The notes beneath the pieces are model-generated. The model saw only the letters and a list, made by a program, of their open reading frames with translations. It was not told the origin of the DNA and did no database searches. From the NCBI GenBank assembly GCA_022605955.1, contig JAKCOZ010000020.1, positions 2,035,001 to 2,099,000 of the forward strand: a stretch of DNA of 64,000 nucleotides. The letters are read 5' to 3'. Below, piece by piece: positions 24,101 through 36,100 of this stretch. The position numbers were made by a program, and so were the translations under genes. Within the stretch, counting starts at the first letter, position 1. Every line of letters starts with the position of its first letter. The stretch is from Rallus limicola (taxonomy: Eukaryota; Chordata; Aves; Gruiformes; Rallidae).

Positions 24101-27100
24101 TTGACTAGGGTAGATCTGTTTCATCATCTTTGGTCATAGGAAATGTAACTGATGGAAGATGGATCTCTGTGGAGACTGGCGATGGGCAGCACGCAATCTG
24201 ATATGAATTCAGGTGAAGCCATTTATTGGGTGAAATCCCACAGATTAGAGACATTTGTTACTGCCAATGTGGCAAGCTACAAAACTGCTAATTGGTTACA
24301 CACACTGATTGGTTAGTGATTGTAACAAGTTCTGATAAGCTTATCTTATAGCTAAACATTGTTAGTTTACCTTTGATGCCTAAAAGCATCCCCACACCTG
24401 CTGTGCTGAACACTGATTATGGCTGGTTCCTGACATGTTCACTCACTCCCAAATCCCTTCCCACAACTCCTGCTTGGTTTAGGGCAGTCTGTACCCCTGC
24501 CTTCAAGGCCGCCTTGTTTTGAGAGTGTGATTATCAAAAACCTCTCAGCATGGGGAACTTTTCCTGTCTCACGGGAACACGAGGATATTGTCAGGGCCTG
24601 TGTCTGCTGTGAGGAGGGTCAGGCTGCTGGCAGGGCCTGTGTCTGCTGTGAGGAGGGTCAGGCTGCTGGCAGGGCCTGCGTCCGCTGTGAGGAGGGTCAG
24701 GCTGCTGGCAGGCCTGCTGCCTTCCCTGACAGATCCCCTCTGCGTACAGGAACCAAAATTAGTTGGTTAGAGTGATTTTGTACAAGTTAGTGAAAGTTGG
24801 GTCAGGTTTAGCAGAGTTCTGGCTTGGAGTCTTGTTCTCTCCTGGCCTTGCTGCAGAGATGAGATGAGACGTTTGTCTCTGAGCCAGTGCCAGAAGTGAT
24901 ACTTGATACCCACAGCTGTGAGCGTGACATGCATGTGACACTTGTCATCTCATATACCAGGCAGGCACACGCTTCAGTCCCAACTCCAACTTAATGAGAA
25001 GTATTGCTTGATTCACTTTCTCATTCTGCCCCACCTCATTACCTAAGAGATCCAAAAAATGAACTGAGTACTGGGAATCAAAGAGTTTCTTAAAATACAG
25101 GTGTTGGATTAATTACATAATATTCAATACTTCTGTTTAAGACAAGGGAGGAAAGGAATCAGCTCTGTGGTCATGGACTCACCTCTGTGTTAGAATAACC
25201 CCAGTCCATTCACTGAATTATCTCATGAATCCTACTTCACTAATTAAAGGGGGAAAAATCTGTCAAACTTCAGGACTTTCAAACACCAATGATTCTTATG
25301 AAATCAACATGGAATATTGAATTTGGGGTCTCCCTGTGAGGACAAAGCATCTGAAATTCAGTGACGTAGTTCACCCCGAATGCCTAGGCACACAAAACAT
25401 GGCTAGCATTAAATACAGATCACTTCATCAGATTTCTACAACCTGTATGCTTTTATAACACTGTATGTTAGCACAATAACATCCTCTTTGTGCAGGAATG
25501 ATGAGTATATCACATCACAAGGTACCTCAGTAGTAGCAACCAAGAGGATACTGTCTCTAAAAGAGCAGAGAAATTAAAGTCTCTGAGTGTGGAGACAGGA
25601 GGGTTGGGAGAAACCTGGCTGCTGGTTGACCAAATGGGGCTTGGAGCCTAACCAGAGGCAGCTCTGACCTTGAAAAGACCCACTGAAGTATTCATCCCTG
25701 TTCCTGTGTTCTTAGGGTGGTCAAGTTTCGGCGCACTGGAGAAAGTTCAAGGTCAGATGAGGATGTCATTTCAGGGGAACACGAAATTCAGATTGAGGGT
25801 GTCCGGACAGAGCTAGAGCCTATTGAGCTAGAGGATGGAGCTGCAGTGCCAAAAGAATTTGCCAACCCAACTGATGGTGAGTAGGCTTCTTTATCTGTGT
25901 GGCCTCTTTGTTTCAGTCATGATGCAGCCAGGCTGAGTATATTGGGTGTAGAGAAGGTGAAGATTCCCAAGTAAAAGAAGGAAACAATAGCACAGGCAAG
26001 TTATTTTACAACTGAAAATCATGATTTAGTTACCCTGTTCTCTGAGGGATGCTCTGTGTGTTTGGTTTTATGTTACTGGTAATAGACCCTTCTAAGGGGT
26101 TGTGTATCCCGTTGTCACCACCTCATACAGGAGGTTTGTCTTGGTTTCCTTTAGAACTGATCAGTGCTCCTACTGGAGCAGTTACACATGGCTCACCTTC
26201 AAGGAAGCCCCTGCAGTGTTCCTCTCTCCTGCTTGCCCAGAGAACAAGAGGGACAGAATGACTGCCCATCCCAGGCTCTGCTCTCTGCCCCACAGAGAGG
26301 TGCTGGTTGCCCTGAAGGCAGCACTGGTGCAGCAGCTGTGAGAAGCGTTGGGTTTGTCTTAGCACAAGGCAGTGTAAAATATTGTGGGATGGCTATTTTC
26401 CCAGGGACTTATTTATTAACATACTGATGCAATAGGAAGCCAGAATACCATGGAGGGAGCTGGGTGAGTTCCTCAGAAGGCTCAGAGCAGCCGTGCCAGC
26501 CTGCAGATATATATATATATACACACACACATGTACACCTTCAGTTGGCATGTTGCCCAAAAAAGTGTGTGATGCACCAGCCCAGTATGCTGACCTTGAG
26601 TGCTGTCACACTGAGTGCCTGGGTTGAAGTCTCAGAGGTCTTACAGCATCTCTGCTTCATTTTAGCAGTTAGATGTTGTGTGGCTTCCTTTTATTTTGTG
26701 GTTTTGTCTTTTGCTTTGGGAGGATGTCGAACCCCTAGCTAGATAAAGCTCTGCTGTGGCAAACGTGCTTCCTAAACTGCTGGAAGTGTTAATACTTTGA
26801 AGCTTATATCACTGTAAACAACTTGAATACCAAAGTGCATTTTTTGGTTGCTTTTTTTTCCATTTTTCACTGGAGGAGCTCAGGGGTGTGAGATATTGAG
26901 AGGGAACAAATTAACGAGGTCGTGACAATGTGGGGGAAACAAGAACCACCAGCATTCTTAACAAACATGTTTTAAGATACACAGGAGTTGGGCAAATTCT
27001 TCATTCAAAAGAATTACAGTTTGGCTCTCCATGCAATAGAATATTCCTCTGCAGTTTCCATAGTATTGCTGTGTGCTGTGGAACAGCTCATACCCTCCTC

Positions 27101-30100
27101 ACCAGAGGAAGCTGTGAATCTCCAGGTGGAGTCACTCCCAGGAGTAACAGGCTGAACGTGTGCTGGAGTCGTTGGTGCTGTGCTGGTTTCCTTCTACATG
27201 AGTAAAGTATGCTAGGAATATGTAGAATTATTTTGTGTTTAGTCCAGTTCCTGAAGAATATGGACTTTCCCAAGTAGGAAATGTACAAAAGCCAAGTAGA
27301 TCTCTGTTACTTATTTTAGATCTTGGTGGATCACCCAGCTAGTAAGTAATTGCACTCACAGAATGTCTCTGTCTGGGAAAGGAATGCACTTCTGCACTAG
27401 AATCATTTTCTTTCCAGATACTTTCATGGTGGAAGATGCGGTGGAAGCCATTGGATTTGGGAAGTTCCAGTGGAAGCTCTCTGTTATTACTGGACTAGCA
27501 TGGGCAAGTAATTCTATGTCGAGGTCAATTGCATGATCAGCAGTTAGAGAATCTCTGGGGTTTCAAATAATGTTGCTGTTCTCTGGAGACAAAAAGTCCC
27601 CAAACAGATAACTGTGCAAGAAAGAAGGGGTTTTACATGAAATTCTAAGCTGGCAGCTGGACTCAGACTTGTTATGTGAGGGTGCTGAGTCACTGATTGA
27701 TCTCTGTGTCTCCAAAGTTCTTCTGAATCAGGGTGTGAAAAGTAATTTCAATTCTCTACTTAAAATGCTTGTTTCAAATGGGAAGGGTACTGGGCTTTTC
27801 CTGCAGAATCCCAGAATCATAGGTTGGAAAAGACCTTTAAGATCACTGAGTCCAACTGCTTCTGTCCTCTACTAGAAGCAGATCCTGGTTTTCATGCAGT
27901 GATTTTTACCACACTCATCCCCATAGCTACAATCTCCCTTTTCCATATTGGTCACTACTGTTGTAATCTCAGTTTCAGGTGAACAGCGACCCAGTACTTG
28001 TAGTTTTAACCCTGATACCAAGAACAGAAAGTCTGGCTTTGTTTTCACTTCTCTGCTGTTCCCAAAGCACTTTATGGTACCTGTACTTGGTGTATTGTAT
28101 GGAGCCTGTATTTACTGGCTGTCATCTATGTGGGTTAGATCCTAAGGCAGCAGTGGAATTCAATCTACAGGTGATATATTGATATATTTGATACAAAGTC
28201 ATGTATAAGGGGAGAAAGGGAGTAAGTTATAAGGCAGCAGCCAGTTCTGACTGAGCCTGTGCCTAAAGGAGTTGAAAGCTCATCCTGTAATATGCAGTAT
28301 GGAAGTGAATGAGCTGGATCACTGACCAGACAAACCCCCTCAAAACCACCCACCCTAACTTGATTTGGCTCTTTGAATCCTCTCTACCAGTGCTACAAAC
28401 ACTATGACAGCTAGAACTTAGTTTCAAAGTGTACCTGTTGCTTTTCTTTTCCCTACACTGTGTGAATCCCATGTACCCTTCAAGTGTAACTGCTTTGTTT
28501 CACCCACGGGGTGGCAATGGCACGAGGTTGATTTCATGAAGGTATATTAGTGACTGCTCTGTCAGTCTAATTTTCAGGAAGTTACTTACTTTTGTTTCTT
28601 CTTTACCTTTCTAGATGGCAGATGCTATGGAAATGATGATTTTAAGTATCCTAGCTCCTCAGCTTCATTGTGAGTGGCGATTACCAAGCTGGCAGGTTGC
28701 ATTGCTCACATCGGTAGGAAAAATAACTGACAGCTCCTGTATTCTGTAAGGTTTTTCCACTCATTGTTATTCAGAATTTATGCTTTATATCCCAAAGTTG
28801 AATCTCTTCAAGGCCCTTGCAGATTGCTTTTGGCTTGGAAGAATATAGGAGTCCTTTTTTTTTTTTTTTTTCTAAAGCCAGAGCTTGAAGAAATGAAGCT
28901 GGATGAGAACTGAGGAAGCTCTGCAAGTTTCTGTTCAAAGTTTCATGGAATTTCCAGGAAAATTCATGAATTGACTCAGTCTCATCCTAAAGTCCAAACC
29001 ATATTTGAAAACAAGGATTGGTAAATTCTGACTCTCTCTCTCACCACGTTTAAGCTTTGTGTGAGAGAGCAAGTGACTGCTTTTTGAGATGGATCTTACA
29101 ATGCCACCTCTAAGTACAGTGCTGTGGTGGTGGAAGCATGCAAAGCCTTTAGGGATAAGAAAACTAATTTTGGCACCCTTCTCTCAGTATATGCCACCAT
29201 TGTAATGCAATTTAACTCCTATCTTTCTTTTTTCCTTTAGCTTCTGGTGCCATTTGTGCTGTTGTGTAGATTGATCTAAATGCTGAGTAGATTTAAAGGG
29301 GTTAAGATCATGTCCTGTCCTCTACCTGAGTGCAGCCAGCCCACATGAAGGAGGGTCTTGCTCCTTCTTTCAGCTCAGCACAGTTTGATTCTGGGTGAGC
29401 ACAACCAGAAGGAGAAGGTCTCAGTGGACATGAGACAAACAAAACTGCTTCTTACCCCACTTATTGCTTGAGTAGCACCTTCTCAGACAAAAATGTGCTG
29501 ATGGGAGAAACATGCTTGGGTTTGGCATCACCTTCACTGAGCTGGATTTCATTTCTCTCTCCATTTACAAAATAAGCTATACTTTTTGGTGCCACCTCTG
29601 AAAAGGGTATGATATATTTTCCTTGACACCCCAGTCTTTTTTTTCCAGACTCTTCTAAAGCTGTAAGATTTAATTTTATCCCTGTTCAAATCTGAGACAG
29701 CCTGCTGAGAACAGCAGCAGGAGACTGGAGCTGAGCTGGCTGAGGGGCACTGTGCAGCACTGGGCTCCTAGGACAGCTCTGTCTTGCAGGTCTCTGGCAG
29801 CCCTGACCAGCTTTTATTCATGAATATGTGCACTGGAACTGGGAACCTCAGCATCTCCCAGGGCTGGGCTCACAGTGTGGGTAGTGCCAGAGACCACATT
29901 CCAGTGTCCAACTGATTTGTCACTGGAGGGACCTTGTAATTGCAAAGCTGGCTCCAGGGCTGCCTAGTTGCTTCCCCTCTCCAAGGCACTTGCTCCTCTC
30001 TCCTGTCCCCTCAGGAATGCTAATGGAACTCTCAGTGGGGCCTTGCTGGGAAGCAGATGAAAGAGGATTTTGTGGGTTAGGAAAACCTTTCAGCATTAGA

Positions 30101-33100
30101 AAAACCAACCCAGAAACAAGACAGCCATTTCCATTTAGTGGCAAACTGGGCTCTCCAGTCATCTCTCATCATTTCTATTCTTCCATTTATCAAGAGCTCA
30201 GAACTATTCAGCTCTGGTCTAATCCAGGAGCTCCCAACTTAGCAGGGAAGGGAAGGCTGAGGTGAGGAAGGTAGCCTGGCAGAGATTCAGCTTATGTACA
30301 TTGTGTTTAGGTTCCTGACCTCAAGAAAAGCAAGGAAGCTACTGGAAATGAGCCCACTGCTGGAAGAAGCTGAGACACTCAGCTTGAACAGTCTACTGAC
30401 ACTCAACCCCATTCCTGGTGGTAGTAAACTCCCTTTCAAGTCAAAGGAAGTGAACTTAATGACTTTTGAAAACCCCCCCTGTACAAATAGCCATCTCCAG
30501 TAGTCTCTGCTGCAAAAGAACTATACCCAGAACACCTGGACATCTTTGCTCTGTTATTAGAGATGAAATTTTCTAGTTTCACTGCTAAATTGTGTTGTCT
30601 TTGCTGTCATATTAAATGTTTCCTTGTCTTCTTGTTAAGGGGAAGATTTTTTTTCTGGTGTTTCACAGGTGGTGTTTGTGGGAATGATGTCCAGCTCCAC
30701 CCTCTGGGGAAACATTTCAGACCAGTATGGGAGAAAAACAGTAAGTCCTCAGCTGCTACTAGTATATATTCTGATATCTCTACAGTGGGGAGGTTTCAGT
30801 GCATGAGGTTCACCAATGTCATAGCCCACATGTGTGAAGCAGAATTAAACAGAGCCAGAATTGAGATAAAAGGAGCTCGAAGCTCTAATTAACTTTCTGT
30901 TAATTGGTGTTACAGCAGAGACTTTCTTTCCCTCATGCTTGTTTGTTAAATACAGGGCCTGAAGATCAGTGTGTTGTGGACACTCTACTATGGGATCCTC
31001 AGTGGTTTTGCACCAGTGTACAGCTGGATCTTGGTGCTGAGGGGCCTGGTGGGCTTTGGGATTGGAGGAGTGCCTCAGTCGTAAGTAAATATGCACAAGT
31101 CCAGACTTTCTCTTGTCTCTTTGTATTTTAAAATGCTTCTGTCAGGTTGAAGACAGGCCTCTCTTCAGTCATCCCAGACCCATTTTCTGTACATGTTTTG
31201 GAACTAACATGTAAGACTCTGAGCACCTGAGTTGGAATTCCAGACCTGGAGCACTGGAGAACTCCTGATGGCTCAGACTCATTTCTAATGAGGAGCAGGG
31301 TCAGGATATTTCTCTCTCACTGTCTCGTTCCATTCACTGAAGAGGAGGATCTCTAAATTTGCCATCTGGAGTAAATAACTCTGCTCTAGGCTTTTAATTA
31401 TAAATGTAAAGGGAAGAGTACAGCCATTCTCTCCCTCTGTAGTCTTTTATCCCCATTAATAATTGATATTTCGCCCCATGGAGGTGCTATTTTGGAGTAA
31501 TCAGAGTCTAACTTTGATTGATGGCTCACATAGTTCTTCACCAGGCAAGTCAATATCCTGTCTCTTCTATTGCCTCTCCCAGATCAAAGATTCAGAGCTG
31601 AGATGGAACATGGCAGTGTTATTAATTTCCTTGTACTGCTCTCCTGCCCCCCTTGAGAAGCTGCACCTGAGTGTAACGTGTGTGTAAAATAGGAGAGGCC
31701 TTAGCCTGCTGTGTATGGACCAACAGTGAGGCAGCTTCAGCTGAGCACAACTGGAATGAGGCAGGAGAACCCCAAAGTATCAGAGTTCATCATGCCTTGT
31801 ACTCAAACACTTATCAGTGATCCCCAGAGGAGCAGCCACAGCACAGCCAGAGCAGTTTCACAGAGGGATGGGTACTGTGCAAGGGCTGCAGGACTTCATG
31901 AGAGACAAAGAAGGGCCAGATACAGAACTCAGAGTGGGTTCCACCACTGCTGAGTCAGGAGTCAGTGTGTATGAAGGAGAAGTAGCTCCTTTCTTCTTAA
32001 CTTTGGGTCAGAGTGGCTGAACTTCACTGGAATGCCATGGGTATCTCTAGTTGTGGTGGTGTATTCTGTAGTGGGTGTGAGAGAGAGATTTTTAAGAAAG
32101 GGGCTATTAAAAAGGAAGCACCCAGCAGTAATAAATTAACTGACTAGATCAGGTATGCCTCTATCTGTGTGTACGTAGGAGCTGCACCAGAGAAGCTGTG
32201 GGGCCCCCCTGGGATCTTCTGCAAGATATTATTGAATGCTTGAGTATGACCCTTCATTCAGAGTGCCAACACCCAGGCTCACAGGCATGCAGTGTCTTCT
32301 CTTCAGAAAGCAGTTCTGCACAGCATCAACCAGCTCCTGTTTCCTCTGGGATGTGTAGGGGGCTGCTGTGCATCTCGTGTCCTGTGACTGTGCTCCCTTC
32401 TCTTAATTACTGATTTAATACAATACTGTGTGAGACTGAATTGAATGAATTGGGTTCTGGGAACCTACTTGGAGATCAATCCACTGGCTGTCAAGCTGTT
32501 AGGAGTTTTGTCACAGGCATCAAAGAGGAGTTCAGAGGCAGAAACAGGGCTAGTCAACAGGATGCAGAGCTTACCAGAGGGTTTGAGGAACAGGAGAGAG
32601 CCTTGTCTGGCTGCTGGCCCTTGCATGCATCCTCAGGAAGTACTACTCACAGAGAAGCTGTACCATTACTGTGGCACAGTCATGAAGCAAAGACTCTTGC
32701 AGAGTTGGATATTCTTTAATAAAAGAAAGCAAATTATTTTATACTGGTAACAGAAGCAGCCCTTGAAAGCATTCACCTCTTGGAGAACTGAAACCTGGCA
32801 GAGTGGACTGATGTGAAATTCTCTGAGCCAGTTGTAAAGCCCTGAAGAAATACTTCACCCAGCAGCCAGAGTCTGTGTTGAATGCTGACAGCCCCACACC
32901 ATGAGTAACAGGCATAGTGCCTGTCCCAGCCCAGAGCAGGCTGAAAACGAGCACCAGGAACTGCCACGTGCAGCAAACAACTGCAGGGTTACAGAATCAC
33001 CCCAAGAGAGCAAATTCCATCCTCCACTGCAGTGAGGGACTAGAAGGGGTTTGCTCTGATGCAGAAGGGGAGTTGGAACCGGTGTGCACAGCCCTGCAGA

Positions 33101-36100
33101 CTCTGAGGGCTGGGAAGGGTTTTGTTACCCCTGTGGGTTTGGCAGTTTTCCTAGGAGGCAGAGGAGCTCTCTGACTCATTCTCACTGTGCTAACGTGGTG
33201 TTTTCCTCTCCATGTGCTAACAGAACGTGTTTCTCCATGTTCACTCTTCACAGGGTTACCTTATATGCTGAGTTCCTCCCAATGAAAGCCAGAGCAAAAT
33301 GCATTTTACTAATAGAGGTGAGCAGTGCCACTGTGCAGACTGTTGGTGACACCCATCAGCCCAGCTGACCAGGAATCTCCCACATAGCTGCAGTCAGATC
33401 CCCGTTGTCCAAGTCAGTGTGGAGCTGAGCTTACCCCCACACCCCAGTACGAGCTCAGGTCCCAAAGCAGCACAGAGCATTTATGTAACACTCCACTCTT
33501 TTAGCTGAATCTTCCCATTTTCCACTACTGTGTAAGTGGTTGCAGTGAGCACAAGGGACATCACCATTTGGGTGTCACCTCACTTCTTCGTGGTGTTAAT
33601 CCACAGCTGGGTAATGGACAGTGGAGAACTGACTGTTTGGTAAATGTGGGGCTAAATTCACCTCCCCATAATCAATCCAAAGGTATCAAAGCCACAGAGA
33701 GCAGAATTTTACCCTGTAAATTCTGTGCAGCCAGATACACAGCCCTTCAGTGGGTGCTTGAAGGATCAGGGAACTATTACCTGCATCAGTCAGTTGGGAA
33801 GGAGCATCCCTGTGGAAAACCTCACTGAATTGAGAGAGCTTCTCAATGCAAAACCAGCCTTCTAAGATAACTGCTGGTTAGTCCTGCTGATTAATCTCCT
33901 GCAAAGAGAGTTCAGTGGGCGAGTTGCTCCTCTCTGGGTCACTTCTGTTCTGCTGCAGTTTGGCTGCTTCTGGGCAACCCTGGGTTAGAAATATCTTCTG
34001 AGCATTAAATAACTAGCTGAGTGGGTTTGTAATTGACAGGAGAATAATCCTGCCTGGGGAGGCTGTGTGAGAGGATGCCAGCTCCATTACTTGCTAGGAA
34101 GAAGGTATCAATCCCTTCTCTCATCTCCCAGCCAGACCCCGTGGCTCTGGTAGCTTGGACACATTGATGGTCATTTTGCTTAAGAAACTTGGACACATTA
34201 ATGGTCATTTGGCTTAAGAAGCACCATGCCATGAGTGTGGCCCTTGGGAGAAGCTGCCTGCAGTTAAACACCCCTGTCTAGAGAAAGCCAGTGCTCAGCT
34301 TCCTGAGCTGAACGTTTCACCTTCCACAGCATCCAGTGCCATCTGGTGCTGAGTATCTGAAATGCCCCTGGTGCTCCTCTCCCCAGCTGTCCCTAGGGAG
34401 CACGGGGCAGAGGAGGAGACCTTAAGAGCCCCCCTGTTCTCACTTGTGACTCTGTGTTCCCTCTGGCAGGTCTTTTGGGCCATTGGGACGGTGTTTGAAG
34501 TGCTCCTGGCAGTGCTGGTGATGCCCACTCTCGGCTGGCGCTGGCTCCTCATCCTTTCTGCCCTCCCGCTCCTGCTCTTCGCTGTCCTGTGTTTTGTAGG
34601 TATTCTTTCAAAGAGGGAAGCGTGTTCCACCACTCACTCTGCCACTTCCCTGCCTGGGTCTGTAACCTCATTGAAGGAAATCATGTCTGTTTTGAGCTCT
34701 CTGTTGAAGTTTGCTTTGGAGCCTCAAAAATAACAACCCTCTCAGCAGGGTGGTGGTAGAAACAGTCCAGTGAGAGCTGTGTTTATGTGACTCTAATTGC
34801 TGGAGGACAAGGGTGAGCTGGAATTTTGGGAAACCAATTCAGGCCTGGAAATATCTCCAATTTAATGGCTTTATTTCAATTAAGCTCAGGGGAATTAAGA
34901 TTTTATTAAAAGCTGTTGTTATTTCCCTGGTTGCTCTTTCAATTGTTAAACTGTTAGGTCAGAACTATAACTTTCCTACCTACTGTCCACTTAAAACCAC
35001 CTATAAGGGGGGTCAGATCTGCATAGTGCAGGTCAGATTCAAAAGTAAGATGTATGTGAGTTTGACCTGAGCCTTGGTAATACATTGACTCAGTGCTCTC
35101 CTGGACAGGTTGTTCAGCAGCTGATATTGTCAGACAAAACTCCCTTTATGCAGGTGCTAACATGGTTGTTTTTAAAAGAAGCTTAAAAATGCACATGTTG
35201 GAATGCCTGAAGCATCTTGTTACCTGCCCTGGATGCTGTGCCTTTCCTGCTGAGAAGGTAGAACGTAAAGAACCTGCAGAAACACCTACCATTTCTCAAG
35301 AACAAACCCAAGCTGACAGAGGGGAAAGGTTTCAGACTGGAGCTGTGGTGAAACTGGGGTTTCCCAGTTAAAAAATTAGTCGTAAAGCCTAATTTTTAGC
35401 AGGAAGATGGTCCTCTGGATTGTTCAGGCTTGGTTCTGTAATCCTTCCTTACACGAGCAGTGTGCTGGAGTCACTGAGCTGCCCCACTGGGACCCCCCAG
35501 CTTGCCCAGTGCCCTGCTTTGCTGTCACGCTGCCTGTGCTCTGCTCTGCTCCCCAGTGGCTGCCCGAGAGCGCCAGGTACGACGTGTTATCTGGGAACCA
35601 GGAGAAAGCCATCGCCACCCTGAAGCGGATCGCCACTGACAACGGGGCTCCCATGCCGCTGGGCAAGCTGGTTATTTCCAGACAGGTACGTCCAGGTGAC
35701 AGCCACAGCGGTGGCGTGGGGCACGTCCAGGTGACAGCCACAGCAGTGGCGTGGGGCACGTCCAGGTGACAGCCACAGCGGTGGCGTGGGGGACAGTGCT
35801 GCAGCCACCTGTATTTTTATAAGCAGCTAATCAAAGCTCAGTTTAATTTGGAGGCCTCCACCCATAATTACAAAAAATGAGAGGAGATGGTATATATTCC
35901 CAGCAGGGAAGAGTTAGTTCCTTGTTTGTGTTTATATGAACATCCTGAAAGTGAAAAGGACCTCCACAGTGGGCATTAATGTTCATTAACCTCACTTGAA
36001 CTGCTGGGATCAGGACAGGCTGGGGGGAGCTGCTGGAGAGGAGCTCTGTGGAGAAGGACCTGGGGGTGCTGGTGGGTGACAGGGTGGCCATGAGCCAGCA

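Noticed and set aside
24592..24716. Regular repeats as a possible CRISPR array
   Set aside because: Units are directly adjacent with no spacers, and the context is an avian intron.
24527..24775. ORF with a 13-residue repeat ([14 protein letters not shown])
   Set aside because: It is only the reading of the 39-bp minisatellite, whose period is divisible by three; no gene context.
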